Part shown: piece by piece, positions 51,413 through 64,000 of the stretch | Position numbering within the stretch: the stretch's first letter is position 1 | How the letters are laid out: every line of letters begins with the position of its first letter | DNA from: JAJKIV01 sp036741775 | Lineage (GTDB): Bacteria; Gemmatimonadota; Gemmatimonadetes; Gemmatimonadales; Gemmatimonadaceae | Direction of reading: 5' to 3' | DNA length: 64,000 nt | NCBI GenBank assembly: GCA_036741775.1 | Contig: DAINRQ010000004.1 | Location: forward strand, 1-64,000 | The notes under the pieces: model-generated | Told to the model about the DNA's origin: nothing | The model's input: only the letters and a program-made list of their open reading frames with translations | The model's database searches: none | Program-made: the position numbers and the translations under genes

Positions 51413-52631
51413 GAGCTCGGAGCCGACGTACGCAGCATTTGCCGTTACGGCTCCGGGGCTCGAGCAGTTGGCGCTCGGCGAGCTCGAGCGGCTCGGCGCG
51501 CGCGATGCGGAGGCCATTGCCGGCGGCGTCACGTTCAGCGCCTCGCGGCAACTCCTGTACGCGGCCAACCTCCATCTTCGGACCGCGAGCCGAGTGGTCG
51601 CTCGCATCGGCGCGTTTCGCGCGACAGCGTTTCACGAGCTCGAACGCCGCGCGGGGAAGGTCCCTTGGCAGGCATTCGTGTCGCCCAACCTTGACGTCGC
51701 GTTGCGCGTCACATGTCGGAAGTCGCGGCTCTACCATTCCGATGCTGTTGCGGCGCGTGTAGCGTCCGCAATCGCGTCGCGCGTTGGCGACGCGCGATTC
51801 GTTGGCGACGCGGGAGATGAAGCCGACGCCTCCGACGCGCGGCAACAACTCATCATCGTGCGGCTGTTTCACGATCAGTGCACGGTGAGCGTCGACAGCT
51901 CGGGGGCGCTTCTCCATCTCCGTGGCTATCGTCAGGCAGTAGGGCGCGCACCGCTGCGCGAAACGCTCGCGGCCGCAGCGCTTCTGGCGAGTGGATGGGA
52001 TGCTCACGCACCGTTGCTGGACCCGATGTGTGGGTCGGGCACCATTCCCATAGAAGGTGCGCTCCTCGCGCGACGGATACCGCCGGGGCTGCGACGCGAC
52101 TTCGCGTTCACCCGCTGGCCGGATTTCGACGAGCGAACGTGGCGCACCGTCCTGGCTGATGCGCAGGCCGCAATTCTCCCGTCGGCGCCTGCGCCAATTC
52201 TGGCATCGGATCGGGATGCGGGAGCGGTGGACGCTGCCCGAGCGAACGCCGACCGTGCAGGCGTGCTCGCGGACATCGAGCTCACGCAGCGTGCGATCTC
52301 CGCCGTCAACCCGTCGGTGGATCGGACGGGCTGGGTCGTCACGAACCCGCCGTACGGCGTTCGCGTCGGTGACCGTGATCGGCTGCGGAACCTGTACGCG
52401 CAGTTCGGTAAGGTCATGCGCGCGGGGTGTCCCGGGTGGCGGGTCACGCTCGTTTCTGCCGCACCAGAGCTCGAGCGGCAGACGGGCTTGCCGCTGAGGT
52501 CGACCCTCTCCACGAGAAATGGTGGCATACCGGTACGCCTCGTGTCCGGTGACGTTCCACGCACTGGTGAGCGGCGGACGACACGCCAGCCGGCGCGGTT
52601 GATGGGTGACGTCGATGAGCATGCCGAGTAG
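51411..52631 (+). CDS. THUMP-domain class I RNA methyltransferase
   Basis: 406 residues. An N-terminal ferredoxin-like plus THUMP part (about 1-165; YAAFAVTAPGLEQLALGEL, GGVTFSASRQLLYAANLHLRTASRVV) precedes the Rossmann methyltransferase domain: LLDPMCGSGTIPIEGALLARRI (SAM site), ASDRDAGAVDAARANADRAG and the catalytic TNPPYGVRVGD. The arrangement is that of the RlmL/RlmK-N or TrmG10-like guanine-N2 methyltransferases; the RlmL N-terminal half is the closest guess. Target RNA base not certain. No Shine-Dalgarno is visible before the ATG. MOSC gene overlaps its 3' end by about 17 bases. Confidence 0.85.
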   Translation: MSSEPTYAAFAVTAPGLEQLALGELERLGARDAEAIAGGVTFSASRQLLYAANLHLRTASRVVARIGAFRATAFHELERRAGKVPWQAFVSPNLDVALRVTCRKSRLYHSDAVAARVASAIASRVGDARFVGDAGDEADASDARQQLIIVRLFHDQCTVSVDSSGALLHLRGYRQAVGRAPLRETLAAAALLASGWDAHAPLLDPMCGSGTIPIEGALLARRIPPGLRRDFAFTRWPDFDERTWRTVLADAQAAILPSAPAPILASDRDAGAVDAARANADRAGVLADIELTQRAISAVNPSVDRTGWVVTNPPYGVRVGDRDRLRNLYAQFGKVMRAGCPGWRVTLVSAAPELERQTGLPLRSTLSTRNGGIPVRLVSGDVPRTGERRTTRQPARLMGDVDEHAE

Positions 52632-53088
52632 AGCCGGGACGGTCACGTCTCTCAATCGCTCTCTCGGTGGCGTGCCAAAGCAGCCAGTTGCGGAGGCGCG
52701 CGTTACGCGCGTCGGCATGGAAGGCGATCGCCAGCGGAATCTCAAGTACCATGGCGGTCCCGACCGCGCGTTGTGTCTCTACTCCGCGGACCTGCTCACG
52801 GCATTACGTGGCGAAGGCCACGCGGCATTGCCCGGCACGCTTGGAGAGAATGTGACCATTGCCGGGGTTGATTGGCGGTTACTCAGGCCCGGGGTCCGCT
52901 TACGCATCGGTCCGATCGGCATCGAGGTTACCTCGTTCACGATGCCGTGCCGAAACATTGCGCCAGTGTTCGCAGACCGACGTTCGGGACGCGTCTCCGA
53001 GCTCAAACATCCGGGCTGGAGTCGAGTCTATGCGCGCGTGCTCGAGGAGGGGCTGGTACGGATCGGCGATGCGGTGGTGCTGCTGTAG
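52615..53088 (+). CDS. MOSC-domain protein
   Basis: 157 residues from the ATG at 52615; GTG 52606 and ATG 52621 are alternatives. The MOSC core is clear: EGDRQRNLKYHGGPDRALCLYS, GTLGENVTIAGVDW, LRPGVRLRIGPIGIEVTSFT, and the conserved cysteine in TMPCRNIAPVF. MOSC domains bind sulfur or molybdenum cofactor, as in MOCS3-like sulfurases or YiiM, and YiiM-type proteins detoxify N-hydroxylated bases. The lone domain here is nearer YiiM/MosC than MoaA-linked types, but the substrate is not known. It overlaps the end of the methyltransferase gene, suggesting co-transcription. Confidence 0.85.
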   Translation: MSMPSRAGTVTSLNRSLGGVPKQPVAEARVTRVGMEGDRQRNLKYHGGPDRALCLYSADLLTALRGEGHAALPGTLGENVTIAGVDWRLLRPGVRLRIGPIGIEVTSFTMPCRNIAPVFADRRSGRVSELKHPGWSRVYARVLEEGLVRIGDAVVLL

Positions 53089-53285
53089 GGATTCCTCGGA
53101 GGCGCGGGCGCCTGCCGATGGCTGCCGTCCCGGCAGGCCTAAGCCGTTGAGTGCGGCCGGCCTCCGGTGATCGCGCGCCGGCATTCGGCTCAGCGGTACT
53201 AGTCTTGAAGAAGTGGGGGAATCCCAGGGAAAGGACCGCTGGTTCCTGACCCCGTGTTTCCCCATCCGAGCTCCCGGAGCCCACT

Positions 53286-58994
<5,709 letters not shown>

Positions 58995-58999
58995 CGGAT

Positions 59000-59977
59000 A
59001 TGGAGCGAGCCGTGCGGGTCGACGATCCAAAGCCGAGTGGCGTCTCGCCGTCGGCCGAGCCGGCCGACGGTCCCGCTCGGCGTCGCGAGGATCGCGTGCA
59101 GGCGAGCCGGGTGCCGGCAGTGTCGGTCTCGACCGACCCGTCGGCCCCGCTCTCGTACGACCCGCAGCTCGAGCGCATCGAGATCGAGCTGCTGCTCGAG
59201 GCGATCTTCCGCCACTACGGTTTCGATTTCCGGTCGTACGCCTATGCGTCGATCCGGCGGCGCCTCTGGCGGCGCATGGAAGCCGAAGGGCTGACGACGA
59301 TCACGGCCCTGCAGGAGCGGGTGCTGCACCAGCCGGCGCTGATGGAGCAACTCCTTCTCGATCTCTCCATCAACGTCACCGCGATGTTCCGGGATCCGAC
59401 GTTCTACCTGGCGTTTCGGGAGAAGGTCATCCCGCTGCTCCGTACGTACCCGTTCATCCGGGTCTGGCACGCCGGATGCTCGACCGGGGAGGAGGTCTAC
59501 TCCATGGCCATCCTCCTCGAGGAGGCAGGACTGTACGATCGCGCCCGCATCTACGCGACGGACATCAACGAAGTGGTCGTTCACCGCGCCCGCACCGGCA
59601 TCTTCCCGCTGGAACGGATGCAGGAGTACACCGAGAACTACATCCGGGCCGGCGGCACGCGATCGTTCTCCGAGTACTACACGGCAAAGTACGACGGCGC
59701 GCTCTTCTCGCCGGCGCTCCAGCGCAACGTCGTGTTCTCGCAACACAACCTCGTCACCGACCGGTCCTTCGCCGAGTTCAACGTCATCCTGTGTCGCAAC
59801 GTGCTCATCTACTTCGACCGCACGCTGCAGACGCGAGTCCATGGGCTCTTCTACGACTCGCTCGTTCACCTCGGGATTCTCGCGCTCGGGTCGAAAGAGA
59901 CCTTGCGATTGTCGGAGTTCGAGTCGTGTTACGAAGAGCTCTCCGCGTCCGATCGCATCTATCGGAAGGTGCGGTAA
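59000..59977 (+). CDS. cheR: CheR-family protein-glutamate methyltransferase
   Basis: 325 residues from the ATG at 59000, five bases after the kinase stop. A disordered N-terminus (about 1-55) is followed by the CheR N-terminal helical part (about 60-130; LLLEAIFRHYGFDFRSYAYASIRRRLWRRME) and the SAM domain: FIRVWHAGCSTGEEVYSMAILL, IYATDINEVVVHRARTG and FNVILCRNVLIYFDR (the NxxxYF motif). MTAMFRDPTFY has the helix that precedes the SAM site. It methylates glutamates of a coiled-coil signalling protein with SAM. The classical substrate (a chemoreceptor) is absent here. The pentapeptide-tethering site also cannot be identified. Confidence 0.92.
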   Translation: MERAVRVDDPKPSGVSPSAEPADGPARRREDRVQASRVPAVSVSTDPSAPLSYDPQLERIEIELLLEAIFRHYGFDFRSYAYASIRRRLWRRMEAEGLTTITALQERVLHQPALMEQLLLDLSINVTAMFRDPTFYLAFREKVIPLLRTYPFIRVWHAGCSTGEEVYSMAILLEEAGLYDRARIYATDINEVVVHRARTGIFPLERMQEYTENYIRAGGTRSFSEYYTAKYDGALFSPALQRNVVFSQHNLVTDRSFAEFNVILCRNVLIYFDRTLQTRVHGLFYDSLVHLGILALGSKETLRLSEFESCYEELSASDRIYRKVR

Positions 59978-59978
59978 C

Positions 59979-60578
59979 GTGTATGAGATCGTGGTGATCG
60001 GCACGTCGTGGGGCGGGCTCAACGCCCTGTCGACCGTCCTGGCCGGTTTGCCGGCGACCTTCGCCCTGCCGATCGTCGTCGTGCAGCATCGGAGCGCCGA
60101 CGCGCCCGGGCTGCTGGCGGAGCTGCTCCAGACGCGATCCCGACTCGGGGTCATCGAGGTCGACGACAAGCACCCGTTTGCCGCGGGCCATATCTACATC
60201 GCACCGCCGAACTACCACCTCCTCGTCGAGCGCGGCTTCTTCTCGCTCTCCACTGACGCTCCGGTCCGCTATAGCCGTCCGTCGATCGACGTCACCTTCA
60301 CATCGGCAGCCGACGAGTACGGATGCCGCACGATCGGCATCGTGCTCACGGGCGCAAATGAGGACGGCGCGCTAGGGCTGAAGCGCATCGCCGACCGCGG
60401 CGGGTACGCGATCGTCCAGGATCCGGAGACCGCCGAGAGCCCCGTCATGCCCCGGGCCGCGCTCCGGCTCGTCCCAACGGCGCGGGCGGTTTCGCTTCAG
60501 CGTATCGCCGGCCACCTGGTCACGATTGCGCCGCCACGACCACCGGCGCACGGACGCGTGGGAGCGCACCTCGCATGA
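59979..60578 (+). CDS. cheB: CheB methylesterase domain protein without receiver
   Basis: 199 residues from a GTG one base after the CheR stop. The catalytic triad of CheB is visible: Ser10 (GTSWGG), His37 (VQHRSADAPG) and Asp129 (TGANEDGALG). AGHIYIAPPNYHLLV and DEYGCRTIGIVLTG are family motifs. The regulatory receiver domain of standard CheB is missing, so its activity is not set by its own phosphorylation; a partner receiver (in trans) is possible. It removes glutamyl methyl esters added by the CheR encoded just upstream. It overlaps the next gene by four bases (ATGA), so CheB and the REC-PAS kinase are translated together. Confidence 0.92.
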   Translation: MYEIVVIGTSWGGLNALSTVLAGLPATFALPIVVVQHRSADAPGLLAELLQTRSRLGVIEVDDKHPFAAGHIYIAPPNYHLLVERGFFSLSTDAPVRYSRPSIDVTFTSAADEYGCRTIGIVLTGANEDGALGLKRIADRGGYAIVQDPETAESPVMPRAALRLVPTARAVSLQRIAGHLVTIAPPRPPAHGRVGAHLA

Positions 60579-62254
60579 CCGCGATCGTCGGGGAGACCCC
60601 CACCGTCGCCTCGCCCCCGGTTCACGACGAGCGCGTCAACATCCTGCTCGTGGACGATCGCCCCGAGAACCTTCTCGCGCTGGAGGCGATCCTCGAGCCA
60701 CTCGGGGAGAATCTCGTGCGCGCGCACTCTGGCGATGAGGCGCTCAAGTGTCTCCTCACGGATGAGTTCGCGGCAATTCTGCTCGACGTCCAGATGCCCG
60801 GGCTCAACGGGTTCCAGACGGCCGAGCTCATCAAGTCGCGCGAACGCACGCGTTACGTACCCATCATCTTCCTCACTGCGATCAGTAAGGACGAGGAGTA
60901 CGTGTTCCGCGGTTACTCCGTCGGTGCCGTGGACTACATGTCGAAGCCGTTCCAGCCGGACGTGCTCCGCTCGAAAGTCGCCGTGTTCGTGGATCTCTAC
61001 CGCAAACAGTGGCAGCTGAAACGGCAGGAGCGGCTCCTTCGCGAAGCGGCAATTCGTCAGGTCGAGCTCGAGCATCGCGCACGCCTGCTCGCGCAGGAGG
61101 CGCGGTTAGCTCAGATCGTGAGTACGGCCATGGATGCCATTCTGGTACTCGATGCACAGCGGCGGATCACACTCTTCAACGCCGCCGCCGAGCGAATGTT
61201 CGGGCGTTCGAGCCGAGCGGTTGTGGGGAAGGACGTCGGCGAGCTCTTCCCGGACGGGACGCTCGAGCAGGTCCTGATCAACATGACGCCGGCCTACCGC
61301 GCCGAATCGGACGCGTCAGAGCCACACTCGCTCGCCGGCGCTCGCGCAAACGGTGAGCGGTTCCCCGTGGAGGCTTCGGTGTCGTGCCTGGACGTCAACG
61401 GGAAATGCAGCTACACGCTGATCGCGCGCGACGTGACCGAGCGTAAGCGCGACGAGGAGGCGTTACGCCAGCAGGCCGTCTCGCTCGAGCGTAATGCCGA
61501 CGAGCTCCGCGAGCTCAACGAGCAGCTTCACGCGCGCCAGGAAGAGCTCGAGCATGCCATGTCGGCTCGCAACCGGTTCTACGCGTCGATGAGCCACGAG
61601 CTTCGGACTCCGATCAACGCGATCATCGGCTACAACACGCTGCTGCTCGACCACATCTACGGCCCACTCAACGAAAAGCAGACGCACGGGCTACAGCGAA
61701 CGCACAAGGCGGCGAACCATCTGCTCGAGCTTGTGAACGACGTGCTCGACCTCTCGAAGATCGAGGCGGGGAAGATCGAGCTCTCGCTCCAGCCCGTCGC
61801 GTTTCCCGGCATCATCGAGGATCTCTTCGTTACCGTCCGTCCCCTGGCCGATGAACACTCGACTCCGCTCGAGCTCGACGTCGGTGGCAATCCGAAGGCG
61901 ATCATCAGCGATCCGCGTCGAGTGAGGCAGATCCTGCTCAATCTGCTCTCGAACGCCATCAAGTTCGGTCGCGGAAAGCCGATCACGGTGCAACTCGACC
62001 TCGCACAGCCGGATGCCATCGAGGTTGCGGTGACCGATCGAGGCGAAGGCATCGATCCCGATGACGTGTCGCGCATATTCGACGAGTTCGTCCAACTGTC
62101 CAACTCCCAACAGTTTGGCGGTACCGGGCTCGGCCTGCCCATCTCGAAACGATTGGCAACGCTTCTGGGCGGGTCGCTCGAGGTGAGATCGGAGCGGGGA
62201 GCGGGAAGCACGTTCCACCTGAGGCTTCCGACGAGGATCGGAATGCCGGATTGA
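60575..62254 (+). CDS. REC-PAS-histidine kinase
   Basis: 559 residues. An N-terminal receiver (about 20-140; NILLVDDRPENLLALEAIL, phospho-Asp71 in LLDVQMPGLNG, switch Thr in FLTAIS, Lys in YMSKPF), a coiled linker, a PAS domain (about 180-295; IVSTAMDAILVLDAQRRITLFN, then a PAC-type end YTLIARDVTERK), a coiled coil, HisKA with His341 (YASMSHELRTPINAI) and a HATPase (LLSNAIKFGRG, DRGEGIDPDDVSRIFDEFVQ, FGGTGLGLPISKRL). The order REC first, kinase last, is typical of kinases that take a phosphoryl signal and pass it on. Coupled to CheB by overlap. No transmembrane helix; cytoplasmic. Confidence 0.94.
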   Translation: MTAIVGETPTVASPPVHDERVNILLVDDRPENLLALEAILEPLGENLVRAHSGDEALKCLLTDEFAAILLDVQMPGLNGFQTAELIKSRERTRYVPIIFLTAISKDEEYVFRGYSVGAVDYMSKPFQPDVLRSKVAVFVDLYRKQWQLKRQERLLREAAIRQVELEHRARLLAQEARLAQIVSTAMDAILVLDAQRRITLFNAAAERMFGRSSRAVVGKDVGELFPDGTLEQVLINMTPAYRAESDASEPHSLAGARANGERFPVEASVSCLDVNGKCSYTLIARDVTERKRDEEALRQQAVSLERNADELRELNEQLHARQEELEHAMSARNRFYASMSHELRTPINAIIGYNTLLLDHIYGPLNEKQTHGLQRTHKAANHLLELVNDVLDLSKIEAGKIELSLQPVAFPGIIEDLFVTVRPLADEHSTPLELDVGGNPKAIISDPRRVRQILLNLLSNAIKFGRGKPITVQLDLAQPDAIEVAVTDRGEGIDPDDVSRIFDEFVQLSNSQQFGGTGLGLPISKRLATLLGGSLEVRSERGAGSTFHLRLPTRIGMPD

Positions 62255-62459
62255 CCGACGGCCGCGCTTCGACCCACCGGTCAAAATCCTGTCCGAGCGG
62301 CTAACTGCGGCCGGCATTTCGCGCGCTGGCTGCCTTGCCCGCTTGCAACTCGTCCGGCCACATTTCGCCCGGCGCGAGAGACGGTGAACAGTCGAGGCTG
62401 TCTCATCCGGCCGGCCGGACCCATACCGACCTTGCGCGGTACCACCGACGGTGCGACGA

Positions 62460-62479
62460 GGCGCCCACTGGTGGGCGCC
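62460..62479 (+). promoter_or_regulatory. GC-rich leader hairpin before the degenerate receiver gene
   Basis: GGCGCCCA-CTGG-TGGGCGCC is an 8-bp stem with a four-base loop, 36 bases before the TTG start at 62515. It lies in the 260-base gap after the REC-PAS kinase and could be a leader structure or a weak pause/terminator (no T-run). No clear promoter is seen around it. Confidence 0.4.
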
Positions 62480-62514
62480 GAGAGCCAGGTCACCTGTGCC
62501 GAGAGAGTAGCGCA

Positions 62515-62931
62515 TTGAAGGCTTTGTGTGTCGGGCGACACCGCTATCTCAGCGACCACTTCGGGCAATTCTTTCGAAAACATGGTGTCGATGCGACGTG
62601 CGTCGTCGGGATCGCCGACGCGATTCAGGCCGCACGCGTCCACCACCCCGATGTCGTTTTCTGTGAGTACGATCTGCTGGCCACTGTACCGCTCGAGCCG
62701 TGGGAGCGCGACCCGTTCCTGTCGCGCGTCCCGGTCATCGCGCTGAGCCTCACGCGGCGATCCGACGAGATGCATCTGCTCGACGTGAACAACATCGCCG
62801 GCTTCTTCTATCTCCCCACGCTCACAGCCGATGACGCTCGACGACTGCTGCACGCGGTGCGCCCGAGTGCCGGCTACACGCTGTCGTCGTCGCTCGCACT
62901 CGCTCGCTCCAGCTCGGCGACGACGCGTTGA
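62515..62931 (+). CDS. Degenerate receiver-like protein (Glu in place of phospho-Asp)
   Basis: 138 residues from a TTG start, with GAGAG about 11 bases upstream and no better alternative. A receiver-like alternation of strands and helices is clear: KALCVGRHRYLSDHFGQFFRKHG, VDATCVVGIADAIQAARVHHP, DVVFCEYDLL, VPVIALSLTRRSDE, and IAGFFYLPTLTADDARRLLHAV. At the phospho-acceptor position (end of the third strand) is Glu51, not Asp; the strand-five Lys is replaced by Leu (FYLPTL). The acidic patch at the start (first-strand end, normally DD) is also absent. It would be a non-phosphorylatable or constitutively 'on' receiver, probably a partner for one of the kinases here. Confidence 0.68.
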   Translation: MKALCVGRHRYLSDHFGQFFRKHGVDATCVVGIADAIQAARVHHPDVVFCEYDLLATVPLEPWERDPFLSRVPVIALSLTRRSDEMHLLDVNNIAGFFYLPTLTADDARRLLHAVRPSAGYTLSSSLALARSSSATTR

Positions 62932-62993
62932 TCGTCAGGCGCCACCTGCCACGCGTACGTCACCGAATGCTTCACGGGGGTGCCTTTCCTGTT

Positions 62994-63027
62994 GCGCGCG
63001 AATCATGATTCATTATCATTCGCGCGC
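62994..63027. promoter_or_regulatory. AT-centred palindrome, Fur-box-like
   Basis: A perfect 10-bp inverted repeat (GCGCGCGAAT 62994-63003, ATTCGCGCGC 63018-63027) encloses an AT-rich 14-base centre. On the minus strand the centre reads AATGATAATGAATCATGATT, which is partly similar to the Fur consensus GATAATGATAATCATTATC. It lies 85 bases before the last gene and 63 bases after the receiver gene, so it could be operator or terminator. Confidence 0.4.
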
Positions 63028-63111
63028 TCCGCGAACGCGTTCGTGAACGCTGGCCACGCACCGAATCCGCCGCATCATGCGGTGCCCGCGACGTAGCAGG
63101 AACGGCGAGCA

Positions 63112-64000
63112 TTGAACACGTCGGATGTGAAATCGAAGGGGATTGATCGCACGGCGCATGCTGACGCGATCCTGTCCGCCGCCGGGCTCGACATCCTCGG
63201 TGCCCTTCGCACGGGGATCGTCTGTGTCCTTCCCGATGGAACGGTTTCAGCGGTCAACGACGCCGCGGCCGATGCACTCGGCGTAAGCGACTCGCGCCGC
63301 GTCGGAACCGACTTCTGGAACGCCTTCCCCGCGCTGCACGACGGCCGCGCGCACGATCAGATCGAAGCGACGCGTCACGACGGAATCCCCCGCGTGTTCC
63401 ACGCCGCGCTCCCCGGCGGACGGGCCGACTCGATTCACGAGATCCGCGTCGCGCGTACGCGCGCCGGCTCGCTCGTGTTCGAGATCCGCGAGACGCCGCA
63501 CGTGCGGGAAGCGTCGGGCGACGACTCCGATCCGCTGCGTGACGTCGCGCGCCGGATGGCCGCCGGGTCCGATTCGGAGGCGTTGCTCAGCGTGTTGTGC
63601 GACACCGCGCTCGAGATCTGCGGCGCACACGGCTGCGCCGTCGCGCGGCTCGCGGGCGCCGACGCGATCGTCGTCGCGGCGGCCGGCGTCGACGCGGCCG
63701 CGGCTGGCACCATGTTTCCGATCGCCGACTCGCTCGCCGGTAACGCGCTGCGCAGCCGCGCACTCATCGTCGAGCACGAAGACCCCGCGCTCGCCTGGCC
63801 GGTCTTTTCCGGAACGCGAGCCATCGGCGATGTGGCCGTCGCGCCGCTCATTGCGGCCGACCAACCTGTCGGCCTTCTCTGCGCGTGGCACACGGCCGAC
63901 GGTGCGGGATTCACCGTGCGCGATCGCAACCGGCTGCGCGCGCTCGCGGATCACGCCGCGGTCGTGCTCGTGAAGGCGCGCCTGCTCGAGGAAGCCCAGG
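63112..64000 (+). CDS. PAS-GAF sensor protein, 3' end beyond window
   Basis: The frame is open from TTG 63112 (alternative GTG 63127, AGGA upstream) to the last base, so at least 296 residues. A PAS domain at about 22-125 (LDILGALRTGIVCVLPDGTV, VNDAAADALGVSDSRRVGTD) is followed by a GAF domain at about 145-290 (SEALLSVLCDTALEICGAHG, FPIADSLAGNALRSRALIV, VAVAPLIAADQPVGLLCAWHTA, LRALADHAAVVLVKARLLEEAQ). Such PAS-GAF arrangements lead into a histidine kinase or diguanylate cyclase; the last residues are the expected linker helix. Signals could be small molecules or redox state. It probably belongs to the same signalling island. Confidence 0.8.
   Translation, partial: MNTSDVKSKGIDRTAHADAILSAAGLDILGALRTGIVCVLPDGTVSAVNDAAADALGVSDSRRVGTDFWNAFPALHDGRAHDQIEATRHDGIPRVFHAALPGGRADSIHEIRVARTRAGSLVFEIRETPHVREASGDDSDPLRDVARRMAAGSDSEALLSVLCDTALEICGAHGCAVARLAGADAIVVAAAGVDAAAAGTMFPIADSLAGNALRSRALIVEHEDPALAWPVFSGTRAIGDVAVAPLIAADQPVGLLCAWHTADGAGFTVRDRNRLRALADHAAVVLVKARLLEEAQ

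Overview
This is a GC-rich (roughly two-thirds G+C by eye), densely coded bacterial chromosome segment with no rRNA, tRNA, CRISPR array, transposase or prophage that I can recognise. The content points to a Gram-negative soil or freshwater bacterium, most likely Gemmatimonadota: many lipoprotein or Sec/Tat-exported enzymes, outer-membrane beta-barrels, a TonB-plug lipoprotein, HEAT-repeat proteins behind an ECF sigma factor, a reaction-centre-type cytochrome c lipoprotein, and a one-anchor succinate dehydrogenase. The phylum call is inference from gene content, not from a marker gene.

Layout. 1-9.3 kb: the 3' end of a TonB-receptor-like barrel, a lipoprotein alpha/beta hydrolase, a DUF486 membrane protein, a TPR plus double beta-propeller protein, a secreted lipoprotein of unknown function, an arginase-family hydrolase, a 42-residue membrane microprotein and a TonB-C-terminal-domain protein. 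9.4-13.9 kb: an ECF sigma factor, a probable anti-sigma factor and two HEAT-repeat exported proteins in one operon. 14.3-26.2 kb: c-type cytochrome, PAP2 protein, GlsB-like protein, Tat amine oxidase, NAPE-PLD-like metallo-hydrolase coupled to an aldose sugar dehydrogenase, GH20 hexosaminidase, M28 peptidase, and a GMC oxidoreductase with its small subunit. 26.3-31.1 kb: SufE, then a TetR-HlyD-ABC ATPase-ABC permease operon with a visible operator, then OsmC. 31.6-37.1 kb: barrel protein, Slt-type lytic transglycosylase, and a divergent HELAH protein that may be a new membrane-anchored metalloprotease. 37.7-43.0 kb (minus strand): sdhC-sdhA-sdhB-TPR-MscS. 43.5-53.1 kb: plug lipoprotein, RecQ, a PRC-barrel/PAP2 operon, msrPQ, a globin, a THUMP RNA methyltransferase and a MOSC protein.

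53.3-64.0 kb is the most interesting part. It is a signalling island read in one direction: a 1902-residue soluble kinase with eight HAMP cores in a 92-residue period (like the fungal group III Nik1/Os-1 kinases), GAF, HisKA/HATPase and three receiver domains; then CheR, a receiver-less CheB, a REC-PAS-kinase, a degenerate receiver with Glu at the phospho-Asp position, and a PAS-GAF protein running off the window. There is no chemoreceptor, CheA or CheW in view, so what CheR and CheB modify is open; the poly-HAMP kinase is an obvious candidate.

Between genes there are several families of hairpin-forming dispersed repeats. One sits between sdhC and sdhA, and one family appears in frame inside the giant kinase gene. 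A separate DNA-level signal is the heptamer CCTAACG/CGTTAGG, which I count 30 times against about seven expected from base composition, mostly in coding DNA and in several reading frames.
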